Source: Actinomycetota bacterium (GTDB lineage Bacteria; Actinomycetota; Thermoleophilia; Miltoncostaeales; Miltoncostaeaceae). From it: DNA of 47,109 nucleotides. Location: NCBI GenBank assembly GCA_947475125.1, contig CANJMX010000001.1, positions 1 to 47,109 of the forward strand, given 5' to 3'. Position 1 is the stretch's first letter; each line of letters begins with the position of its first letter. A program made the translations under genes and the position numbers. The notes below the pieces were generated by a model. That model was not told the DNA's origin and searched no databases. It saw only the letters and a list, made by a program, of their open reading frames with translations. This document shows positions 24,738 through 32,444 of the stretch, one piece after another.

Positions 24738-25522
24738 AGTTCAACAGCCAGGTCGCGCTGCATCTTCCGGAAAAGAGCGTAGCCCCCTGCAAATACAGCC
24801 GCTCCCACGACGACGATGTAGATGAGCACGCTGGTCTCCGGCATGCGACCCCAGAAGAGCGTGTCCTGGATGGCCAGCACGAAGGGCGTCGCGAAGTTGG
24901 CGTACTTGAGGAGATCCAGCAGCCACTCGTGGGACGTCGCCAGGGGGAACGAGTCGAACGAGTAGAGGATGGGGGTGAGGAAGAACCAGGGAAGCAAAAG
25001 GGCGTTGACGATGTGCTCGGTATCCCGGAAGAACACGTTAAGTACCGACAGCGCAAGGGCGAGCCCGGCCACCAGCGCGCACGATGCCACGATGACGAGC
25101 GGCAGCAGCAGCATCACGAGTCTGCTGCCATCCATGAGCCAGAGATTGAGCGGGATGAGGATGGCAACCATGACGGCGGCGGTGATGCCCTGCGACACCA
25201 TCGCCGCCAGCGGCACGATCTGACGCGGGAACGCGACCTTCTTCACGAGATCGGCGTTGCCCACCAAGCTCGTCGCGGCCACGGTCATCGACCCGGTGAG
25301 AAAGGTCCAGAACGCAAGACCAGTGAGGATGAACAGCGGGTAGTGCGTGATGGACACGACTTGCCACACGACCGTGAAGACGAGCGTGTAGGCACCCATC
25401 ATCACGAGTGGGGTGATCAGGGTCCAGATAATCCCCAGCCACGAGCCTTTATAGCGGCCACGCACCTCGCGACGCACCAGATTGGCGAATAGCTGCCGAT
25501 TGTGGGGAGCGATAAATGACAT
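24734..25522 (-). CDS. wzm: ABC-2 type polysaccharide exporter permease
   Basis: 262 residues from the ATG at 25522. The longer frame to 25690 is not needed. Six membrane helices and the family motifs LFANLVRREVRGRYKGSWLG (amphipathic N-terminal helix), DLVKKVAFPRQIVPLA and LNVFFRDTEHIV identify a Wzm/TagG-type permease. The start lies 8 nt after a TACGAT hexamer. It forms a transporter with the coupled Wzt. Confidence 0.95.
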   Translation of the reverse strand: MSFIAPHNRQLFANLVRREVRGRYKGSWLGIIWTLITPLVMMGAYTLVFTVVWQVVSITHYPLFILTGLAFWTFLTGSMTVAATSLVGNADLVKKVAFPRQIVPLAAMVSQGITAAVMVAILIPLNLWLMDGSRLVMLLLPLVIVASCALVAGLALALSVLNVFFRDTEHIVNALLLPWFFLTPILYSFDSFPLATSHEWLLDLLKYANFATPFVLAIQDTLFWGRMPETSVLIYIVVVGAAVFAGGYALFRKMQRDLAVEL

Positions 25523-25530
25523 GACCGTGC

Positions 25531-25536
25531 ATCGTA
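25531..25536 (-). promoter_or_regulatory. -10 element of the wzm-wzt operon
   Basis: TACGAT on the minus strand, 8 nt before the wzm ATG. No ribosome binding site is seen. Confidence 0.5.
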
Positions 25537-25608
25537 GCGATCGCTCGGGTGACACCGACACAATGGCTGCGACAGCCTGCCCGAGAAGTACGCTGTGGCC
25601 AACGCGGC

Positions 25609-25614
25609 TAGAAT
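25609..25614 (+). promoter_or_regulatory. -10 element of the 25653-28107 operon
   Basis: TAGAAT. Transcription would start about 25621, leaving a leader of roughly 32 nt with a weak GCAGGA before the ATG at 25653. Confidence 0.45.
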
Positions 25615-25652
25615 GTAAGGCGTGCCGGTACCAACCAGGGGTCCTGCAGGAA

Positions 25653-26630
25653 ATGACGACATTCGCCGTGACCGGAGCCGGCGGCTTCATCGGAAGCCAC
25701 CTCGTGGAGCGCCTGCTCGCCGACGGCCATGAGGTGCGTGCCCTCGTGCGCTACTCATCCACCTCATCCATCGGTTTCCTCGACGAGGCTGCCGTGCGCT
25801 GGCCGCAGGCACTCACAATCGAGGCCGGTGCAGTAGAAGACCCGGGTTGCATCAACCGGCTCGTCGACGGAGCAGACGTCGTGCTGCACCTGGCCGCGCT
25901 CATCGGCATCCCCTACTCGTACGTTGCGCCGCACCACTACGTACAGACCAACATCATCGGAACGGTCAACGTGCTCGAGGCCGTGCGCGAGACCGGCGTG
26001 GGGCGCATGGTGCACGTCTCCACCTCGGAGACTTATGGCACTGCCCAGTTCGTACCGATTTCCGAACATCACCCCGTGCACGCACAGTCGCCCTACGCCG
26101 CCACGAAGGCGGGCGCCGACCAGCTGGCGCTGTCATACGCTCGTTCATTCGACACCCCCGTCGTGGTTATCCGCCCGTTCAACACGTACGGCCCCCGTCA
26201 ATCTGCACGGGCATTCATCCCCACGGTCATCACTCAGGCGCTCGCGAGCGACGAGGTTCGGCTGGGGGCCATCTCGCCGCGCCGTGACCTCACCTACGTA
26301 GCCGACACCGTCGACGGCATGGTGCGAGCGGCGTTCGCAACGGGCGTTGAGGGGCTCGAGATCAACCTCGGCACCGGCGTATCCCATTCGGTCGGCGAGG
26401 TCGCCGAGCGCATCGTCGCCGCCGTCAATCCGGCCGCAATCATCGTGCACGACGAAGACCGCGACCGGCCAGCCCAGTCGGAAGTGCTGGAACTGCAGAG
26501 CGACATCACCCGGGCGCGTGAACTGCTGGGGTACGACCCACTGACCACGCTTGACCAGGGCCTCGCGTCCACAATCCAGTACATGCGCGACAACCTCGCC
26601 CGGTACCGCGTCGGCGAGTATCTCGTCTGA
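25653..26630 (+). CDS. NAD-dependent 4,6-dehydratase/epimerase of the LegB type
   Basis: 325 residues from the ATG at 25653. It is an extended SDR with GAGGFIG (8-14) for NAD, SETYG (125-129) and YAATK (Y148, K152). The segments AALIGIPYSYVAPHHYVQTN and RPFNTYGPRQSARA are hallmarks of LegB-like nucleotide-sugar 4,6-dehydratases. Predicted product: an NDP-4-keto-6-deoxysugar. It is followed in the same operon by a nucleotidyltransferase and an SDR reductase, together a short nucleotide-sugar pathway. The base and sugar cannot be determined from sequence. Confidence 0.9.
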   Translation: MTTFAVTGAGGFIGSHLVERLLADGHEVRALVRYSSTSSIGFLDEAAVRWPQALTIEAGAVEDPGCINRLVDGADVVLHLAALIGIPYSYVAPHHYVQTNIIGTVNVLEAVRETGVGRMVHVSTSETYGTAQFVPISEHHPVHAQSPYAATKAGADQLALSYARSFDTPVVVIRPFNTYGPRQSARAFIPTVITQALASDEVRLGAISPRRDLTYVADTVDGMVRAAFATGVEGLEINLGTGVSHSVGEVAERIVAAVNPAAIIVHDEDRDRPAQSEVLELQSDITRARELLGYDPLTTLDQGLASTIQYMRDNLARYRVGEYLV

Positions 26631-27343
26631 TGAGCAGGGCCGTCATCCTTGCCGGGGGTATAGGCAGCCGGCTGCGACCGTACACCACGATCATCCCCAA
26701 GCCGCTCATGCCTCTGGGCGAGCACCCCATACTGGAAATCCTGCTGCTGCAACTCGCCCGCCAAGGCTTCGAGCGCGTGGACCTGTGCATCGGCTACCTC
26801 GGCCACCTTATCCGCGCGTACTTCGGCGATGGCGAGCGCCAGGGAATCGCCATCGAGTACCACGAGGAGGAGACACCACTTGGCACGATGGGCGCGGTTG
26901 CCAATATCGGCGATATCGGCCCGGACGAGTCGATCCTGCTGATGAACGGCGACATCCTCACCGACCTCGACTTTGCGTCGGTGGTGGGGGCCCACGCCGC
27001 GTCGAGTGCAGGGGCCACCATCTGCGTCACGCGCCGCCGTGCCGACATGGAGTTCGGGGTCATCGAGGTGGACGACGCCGGCGACCTTGTCGCGTATCAC
27101 GAGAAGCCCAGTACCGAGGTGCTCGTGAGCATCGGGGTCAACGTCATCAGTGGCTCCCAGCTGCCCCTGCTCGAGCCCGGCGTCCGCACCGATGTACCCA
27201 CGTTCATGGAGCGCGTGCGCCACTCCGGCGGCCGGGTGCGCTGCCACGAGACCACCGGCTTCTGGCTCGACCTCGGGCGCATCGACGACTACCAGGCCGC
27301 AGCCGACCTCATCGCAGAGGACCCCACCCGGTTCCTTCCGTGA
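26630..27343 (+). CDS. Sugar-1-phosphate nucleotidyltransferase
   Basis: 237 residues. Signature GGIGSRLRPYTTIIPKPLMP (9-28) and MNGDIL (105-110, metal-binding Asp). It is short, without the C-terminal beta-helix or isomerase domain of larger pyrophosphorylases, and resembles single-domain guanylyl- or other nucleotidyltransferases. It overlaps the upstream stop by one base and the downstream GTG by 4 nt. Likely supplies the substrate of the dehydratase at 25653. Confidence 0.92.
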   Translation: MSRAVILAGGIGSRLRPYTTIIPKPLMPLGEHPILEILLLQLARQGFERVDLCIGYLGHLIRAYFGDGERQGIAIEYHEEETPLGTMGAVANIGDIGPDESILLMNGDILTDLDFASVVGAHAASSAGATICVTRRRADMEFGVIEVDDAGDLVAYHEKPSTEVLVSIGVNVISGSQLPLLEPGVRTDVPTFMERVRHSGGRVRCHETTGFWLDLGRIDDYQAAADLIAEDPTRFLP

Positions 27344-28107
27344 GCGCTCGCACCATTCTGGTCACCGGCACAAACGGTGCTGTTGGCCAGCATGTCGCCG
27401 ATGTGCTGGAGGCCGACGGCCACCGCGTGGTGCGCCATGGGGGACGCGGAGATGGCGACCTCACATTGATATCGATTGTCGATCGGGTGCTGACCACGGC
27501 CCAGCCAGATGCCGTCGTGAACGCGGCGGGACGCACCTACGGATCCACACAGGAGATCTGGCGGTCGAACACGCTGATCCCGCTTCGCATCGCCGATGAA
27601 CTCGCCCGTTCGGCGCCGACGGCGCGGCTGGTGCTGCTCAGCTCGGCTGCCGTGTACGGCCTGGCACCCGGCCCCGATGTGGTGTTCCGCGAGGACGACC
27701 CCTGCATGCCCAACAGCGACTACGGCATGGCGAAGTTGGCGATGGAGCGAGTGGCGCCACTCATCCATACCAACACCGTCGCAGCGCGAATCTTCAACAT
27801 CGTCGGCGCCCACGCCGACCCACGAGCGCTCCTGCCACGCGTGCAGGCCGCGTACGACGCAGGCGAGTCGTCACCCGCGGGGTCCGGCGAGGTACGCGAC
27901 TGGATCCCGGTGAGGAGCGCCGCGCGCGCGCTCGCCGCACTTGCGGTCGGCGAGACGGTGCCCACGACCGTGAACATCTGCTTCGGTGTCGGTCGCACGC
28001 CCGCCGAGGTGCTCGGGCGCGGCACGACCAGCCCGTGCACGGGCTGGTCGGTGGGTGACCCGTCGCTTATGGTGCGGGCGACGGGTGTCGTGCCCGGCGC
28101 GGCCTAG
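27340..28107 (+). CDS. SDR-family nucleotide-sugar reductase/epimerase
   Basis: 255 residues from the GTG that overlaps the previous stop. It has GTNGAVG (10-16), SSAAVYG (101-107) and YGMAK (Y128, K132). It is shorter than most extended SDRs and RmlD-like in outline. It probably reduces the 4-keto group made by the LegB-like enzyme. The C-terminal region is short and Gly/Thr-rich. Its TAG is part of a CTAG shared with the convergent gene's stop. Confidence 0.85.
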   Translation: MSARTILVTGTNGAVGQHVADVLEADGHRVVRHGGRGDGDLTLISIVDRVLTTAQPDAVVNAAGRTYGSTQEIWRSNTLIPLRIADELARSAPTARLVLLSSAAVYGLAPGPDVVFREDDPCMPNSDYGMAKLAMERVAPLIHTNTVAARIFNIVGAHADPRALLPRVQAAYDAGESSPAGSGEVRDWIPVRSAARALAALAVGETVPTTVNICFGVGRTPAEVLGRGTTSPCTGWSVGDPSLMVRATGVVPGAA

Positions 28108-30461
28108 CCGGGCAGGCCCAGCAGGCGCGCGTACGCCGCGACCGTTCCCTCCCACGACATCTGCTGGTGCACACGCGAACGGGCGCGATGGGCGATCTCG
28201 TCACGAAGCCACTCGGGTGTGTCCCGCAAGGCCAGCAGTGCGGCCGCCAGCGAACCGGGCCGCTCTGCCTCTGCCAGAAAGCCGGTGTGCCCCGGCACCA
28301 CCAGGTCGGGCACCCCGCCAACCGCCGTCGCCACCGGCACGGCGCCGCAGGCTGCTGCCTCCATCAGGGCAAGCGGGATGCCCTCCACGCGTGACGGCAG
28401 CACATAGGCGTCGAGTGCCTGCAGCATCGGGAGCTGATCGGGCTGGAAAGGCCGGACGACCACATCGACGCCAGCCGTCCGGATGGCCCGCTGCACGGCC
28501 GGCACGGCGGGGCCTTCGCCCTGCACCACGAACTGCGCGTCAACCTCGCCATGCACCATCCTGATCGCCGCGATGAAGTCCGGTAGGCACTTCTCGTCGG
28601 CCACGCGCCCCGCGTAGCCCCACAGCGGACGGGTGGGATCAAAACCCATGTCACGCTTGAGCGCCGCCCGTGTGATCGCCCCTGCCGGCCGGAAGCGCTG
28701 GGCATCGATACCGATGTACGTGGTCGTCACGCGGGAGGGGTCCTCGCCGAACCCACTCACCAGCAGGTCGCGGAGGCCGTCGTACGCACATACGGTCATG
28801 TCGATCCACGGGGCCATGCGCCGGTTTGACGCCAGATGCCCGAAGTCATTGAAGAGGATGTCCATGACGCGCACGCCGGGCAGCGCGGCGCGCAGGCCCG
28901 GAAGCCCGGCGTAGGCCTGCCATCCGCCGCAGATGATCACGTGCCCGGCGCGCTCGCGCCGGGCAATGCCGGCGAGCACCGATGGCAGCGGCTGGCCGGG
29001 CATGGCCTCGGGCGCGCAGGTGATGGCGGTGGCGAACGGGGCGATCATCTCGCGGCGATCACCCGGGCTCTGGTCGCCCGGGTAGGTGAGCACGACGTGC
29101 GCCCGCAGGCCGCGATCACGCAGCGACTCCACGAGGCCCGTAATGAAGATATCCGCGCCACCCGTGGTGAGCCACGGAAGCACGATGACCGCCGCCGACG
29201 CCTGCGCCCTGCGCCGGCGCACCTCGGCAGCGGCGCCACGGCGCAGGCGTCCAACAGCACCCACAGGAGGCTGCACGTACTGCTCGGGGCGGTCGCCGAT
29301 CAGCACCACGCCCGATGTCGCCGACCTCGTCGGGCCGTGGCCGATGACGGTGCCGTCGCGGATGATGGGAACGAGTCCGCTGCCAGGGGACGCCGATGCA
29401 TAGCCCGCCGGCGCCTGACCGGGCACCGGCTCGGCGGTGAGCCCGCCGTTCTGTGGCCGAACGAACAGCGCGCGGGTTCCGGGGCGACGTGCACGGAACA
29501 GCTGGGCACCCGCGACCTCCACGGCGTCCAAGGGCCGCATGGCCCCCGGATCCGCTGCCGGGGTTGGCGCACCAAGTGCCCACCCCAGCAACCGCTCCGG
29601 TGTGCCCGGCGGGACCTCCGCGTCGGCCTCAGCCAGCACCGGTCGGCCGTCAGGGGTGTGAAAGACCATCAGGGCGATACCGCCCGGCAGCCCATCGGGC
29701 ATGACCCACCCGAGGACGGGCGAGGCATCGTCCAACTGCACGGGTGCCGCCCCTGCCTTGGATTCGGCAAGCACGAACGCGAGTTGGCGCCAGGATGCGT
29801 CGGGGCGGCGTAGCCCGACCTCCGGTGCTGCGGGGTCATCGGGCTCCGGCACCCAGAGCGCAATCCACTCACGCCCGACGACATGACCGGGGTCGTCGGG
29901 CAAGGCTCGGCGGGCAACCGATCCGGCCAGGCAGAGCGAGGGATCGACCGCGGGCACGACGTCCGGAAGATCCTCAGGTGGTGGCACAGTAGCGCCACCC
30001 CTGATCGTGCGTCGCTCGACAACGACGCCGGCGCGGCGCAGGCACTCAGCGACCTCCACCCATGGGTCACCGCCACCGACGGGCAGCGTGCCTACGGCCA
30101 TCGCCGCACGACGTGAATCAAGCAGCAGCGCCACCGGACGAACAGACAGATCCACCGCATCGCCATCGAGCGCTGGGCCAAGGGCGGGTTCGCCCTCGCC
30201 GTGCCCGGGCATGAGCGCGATGCCACCAAGCGCTGGGCATGCAGTGGCTGCCAGCGCAAGAGAATCGATCACTGCCGCGGTGAACAATGCCGTCCAACCC
30301 GGGCGGACGATCACCACAAGCGGTGCGTCCGCACCACGCAGCATCGCGGCGAAGGCGTCGCCGACCTGTTCGCCCGGCGCGCTGCGTCTGACCTCGCATA
30401 CTGCAATGCCTGAGGTGGCAGGGGTTTCCGATAGGGTAGAAACAGTATTCATGGCCTCCAT
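28104..30461 (-). CDS. Multidomain protein: GT-A-like region, repeat module and C-terminal GT4
   Basis: 785 residues from the ATG at 30461 (a second ATG at 30452 gives 782). Residues about 40-150 look like a degenerate GT-A half domain (PLVVIVRPGW, VALLLDSRRAAM). About 255-375 contain imperfect repeats (GRPVLAEADAEVPPG, GAQLFRARRPGTRALF) shared with the protein at 32441. About 425-785 is an intact GT4: VLPWLTTGGADIFI, WGYAGRVADEKCLPDFI and PSRVEGIPLALMEAAACG (E-x7-E). The combination was not recognised as a standard architecture. The start overlaps the divergent GT4 gene. Confidence 0.85.
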   Translation of the reverse strand: MEAMNTVSTLSETPATSGIAVCEVRRSAPGEQVGDAFAAMLRGADAPLVVIVRPGWTALFTAAVIDSLALAATACPALGGIALMPGHGEGEPALGPALDGDAVDLSVRPVALLLDSRRAAMAVGTLPVGGGDPWVEVAECLRRAGVVVERRTIRGGATVPPPEDLPDVVPAVDPSLCLAGSVARRALPDDPGHVVGREWIALWVPEPDDPAAPEVGLRRPDASWRQLAFVLAESKAGAAPVQLDDASPVLGWVMPDGLPGGIALMVFHTPDGRPVLAEADAEVPPGTPERLLGWALGAPTPAADPGAMRPLDAVEVAGAQLFRARRPGTRALFVRPQNGGLTAEPVPGQAPAGYASASPGSGLVPIIRDGTVIGHGPTRSATSGVVLIGDRPEQYVQPPVGAVGRLRRGAAAEVRRRRAQASAAVIVLPWLTTGGADIFITGLVESLRDRGLRAHVVLTYPGDQSPGDRREMIAPFATAITCAPEAMPGQPLPSVLAGIARRERAGHVIICGGWQAYAGLPGLRAALPGVRVMDILFNDFGHLASNRRMAPWIDMTVCAYDGLRDLLVSGFGEDPSRVTTTYIGIDAQRFRPAGAITRAALKRDMGFDPTRPLWGYAGRVADEKCLPDFIAAIRMVHGEVDAQFVVQGEGPAVPAVQRAIRTAGVDVVVRPFQPDQLPMLQALDAYVLPSRVEGIPLALMEAAACGAVPVATAVGGVPDLVVPGHTGFLAEAERPGSLAAALLALRDTPEWLRDEIAHRARSRVHQQMSWEGTVAAYARLLGLPG
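30432..30437 (+). promoter_or_regulatory. Candidate -10 for the GT4 at 30451
   Basis: TAGGGT, 13 nt before the ATG. It predicts a 6-7 nt leader. It lies inside the coding region of the divergent gene. Confidence 0.35.
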
Positions 30462-31605
30462 CTCATCAGATAAACGGGACGTCGGGGGCGGACGGCGCGA
30501 GACAGGCCCGGCGCCAAATCCCTGCGTGATGGTGCTTCTGCCGTGGTTGGGCGTAGGAGGCGCCGACCAGGTGGCCCTTGACCTGATCGCAGACCTCACT
30601 GCGGACGGTGTAGAGGTGATGGTCGCGACGACGCACCCGGCGTCGAACGACCGCGTAGATGACGCACGTGCACGCGGCGCCGACGTGCGGGTGCTCAGTG
30701 ATCTTGTGCCACGGGCCATGGTGACATGGGCCATCGTGGACCTTGCGCGACGACATCGGGTGGACGTGGTCCACGTGCTGAATAGCCGCGAGGGCTACGA
30801 CGCCATTCCTGCGCTGTCGCAGCTGGTTCCGGCTCCGCGGGTGGTGGCCCACCTACAGGGAGAGGAGGGGCCTGGTCGCGGGTACCCGCACTACGCCTGC
30901 GCTCTGTATGCGGGTGGCATCGACATGGCCATTGCGGTGTCCGACGACCTGGCCGGCATTGTCGAGGGGTACGGGATGCCACCCGACCGCATTCGCGTGG
31001 TGCGGCCGACCATCGACCTGCAGCACTTCATGCAGAGCCCATTCGACGGCGCTGCCGGACCACTCAGGGTGCTGATGCCCGCGCGCATCTCCGACGACAA
31101 GGACCCCCTGCTCGCGGTGCGGGCCATCGCCGCCGCACGCGAGGGCGGGCTGGACGTCACGCTGACGCTCGCCGGTGATGGTCCGCTCATGCCCGACGTG
31201 CGTCGTGAGGTGGCCCATCTGGGTCTCACCGACCAGGTGTCACTGCCCGGCATCGTTGATGACATGGCCACTGCGTATGCGTCGCACGACGTGGTGATGC
31301 TCACCAGCCGCTTCGAGGCCTCGCCCCTCGCGATCTGCGAGGCGATGGCGTGCGGGGTGCCGGTGGTCGCCCCTGCAATCGGTGGCATCCCCGAGTTAGT
31401 GGGCGATGACGCCGGAATCCTGGTGTCCGAGCGCGCTCCGGCGGCGATCGCTGCCGCCCTTGCTGCGCTGGCCGACCCGCATACACGCGAGGCGATCGGG
31501 CGAAGAGGTCGGCAACGGGCCGAGGCTCTTCTCTCGCGCAATGCCACGAGCGACGCCATGCGTACGGCCTACCGCGACCTGCTGGCGCTGCCGGAGGCTG
31601 TATGA
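30451..31605 (+). CDS. GT4-family glycosyltransferase
   Basis: 384 residues from the ATG at 30451. The longer upstream frame is antisense to the leftward gene. VMVLLPWLGVGGADQVALDL is the GT4 N-terminal loop, close in style to the GT4 part of the divergent protein. Further motifs are VLMPARISDDKDPLLAV and TSRFEASPLAICEAMACGVP (E-x7-E). The ATG and the opposing gene's start codons overlap. It is coupled downstream to an unknown protein (ATGA at 31602). Confidence 0.92.
   Translation: MASISSDKRDVGGGRRETGPAPNPCVMVLLPWLGVGGADQVALDLIADLTADGVEVMVATTHPASNDRVDDARARGADVRVLSDLVPRAMVTWAIVDLARRHRVDVVHVLNSREGYDAIPALSQLVPAPRVVAHLQGEEGPGRGYPHYACALYAGGIDMAIAVSDDLAGIVEGYGMPPDRIRVVRPTIDLQHFMQSPFDGAAGPLRVLMPARISDDKDPLLAVRAIAAAREGGLDVTLTLAGDGPLMPDVRREVAHLGLTDQVSLPGIVDDMATAYASHDVVMLTSRFEASPLAICEAMACGVPVVAPAIGGIPELVGDDAGILVSERAPAAIAAALAALADPHTREAIGRRGRQRAEALLSRNATSDAMRTAYRDLLALPEAV
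30468..30473 (-). promoter_or_regulatory. Weak candidate -10 for the 30461 gene
   Basis: TTATCT on the minus strand, 6 nt before the ATG at 30461. It lacks the usual A at position 2, so support is weak. Confidence 0.25.
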
Positions 31606-32444
31606 GCCGACGGACATTGCTGGTGACCGAGCGGCTGACGCCCTCGCCGCGGCTGGCCATCGCGTGCTCGCTGGCACTGGGCGATTCAATCGAACTCGCG
31701 TCGTTCGCCAACGGTAGGGCGCCCGCATCCGCACTTGCTGCACGCATGGGCCTACCTCACCGGGCCCTTCGCGCGGCGCACCCGCCAAATGATGAGGCAG
31801 CCCTACTGGGGGCCTGCCAAGCGATGGGCGCAGAGCGCATCATCGTTTGGGACTGCCCGCGTGCGGCGCTGGCATTCCACGCGATACGCGGCAATGGCAT
31901 GCTGACCTCGGTCGAGTACGTGTTGCCCGCCGAAGGATCGTCGACGTGGGACGAGGCGCGCATGGTCGCGATGCGTGGCGCAAATCTCGTGAGCACCTTT
32001 CACGTCGAAGACGAGGTGACCCGACGGATGCTTGAGGACGTCGGCGTGCCGTCACACCGAATCGCGCTGGTGCCGGTGCCCGAGCCGGTGGCGACCGCGC
32101 GACCACATGCCCGGGTGCTGGTGCTGGGAGACGAGGGCGGGGACCGCCGCTGCGAACATATTGCAGGTGAATTGCGTCGCGTCGGGGCCACTGCCGTCGC
32201 CGCACGCCCTCAGGCGCTTCTCGCCGCTGCCCTTGGCTGGACCCCACGGGGAGGCACGTTTGTCATCGCGGACGACCTCGTGCAGTCGTGGGCGCTACTC
32301 GAGGCCGCAGCCGCATGCGGATGGAACGTGTTCGTCACCGCGACAGCCAACGGCGGACGGATTCCCGATGCGCGCTGGCTGGGAACCCTGCCTGCCGATC
32401 CCGTGCTCGCGGTGCAATCCCTCGTCGGGGAGACATCGCAATGA
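31602..32444 (+). CDS. Unknown protein, possibly a degenerate GT-B fold
   Basis: 280 residues coupled by 4-nt overlaps to the GT4 before it and the GT2 after it. The order of elements (TLLVTERLTPSPRLAIA, ERIIVWDCPRAAL, STFHVEDEVTRRML, ALVPVPEPV, VLVLGDEGGDRRC) follows a GT4-like two-domain plan. It lacks the E-x7-E motif and the donor-site Gly-rich loop. It could be a non-catalytic partner of the neighbouring glycosyltransferases. No family is assigned. Confidence 0.75.
   Translation: MSRRTLLVTERLTPSPRLAIACSLALGDSIELASFANGRAPASALAARMGLPHRALRAAHPPNDEAALLGACQAMGAERIIVWDCPRAALAFHAIRGNGMLTSVEYVLPAEGSSTWDEARMVAMRGANLVSTFHVEDEVTRRMLEDVGVPSHRIALVPVPEPVATARPHARVLVLGDEGGDRRCEHIAGELRRVGATAVAARPQALLAAALGWTPRGGTFVIADDLVQSWALLEAAAACGWNVFVTATANGGRIPDARWLGTLPADPVLAVQSLVGETSQ

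Noticed and set aside
25482..25652. N-terminal extension of the LegB-like dehydratase
   Set aside because: The NAD-binding motif begins right after the ATG at 25653. The extra region covers the divergent promoter and wzm start.
25622..25730. GTG 7 nt after TAGAAT as another leaderless leader ORF
   Set aside because: The frame runs out of phase through the dehydratase start and does not end at it, so the coupling pattern is absent.
28104..28107. CTAG palindrome formed by two convergent TAG stops
   Set aside because: A necessary result of two overlapping TAG codons, with no stem beyond 4 bp.
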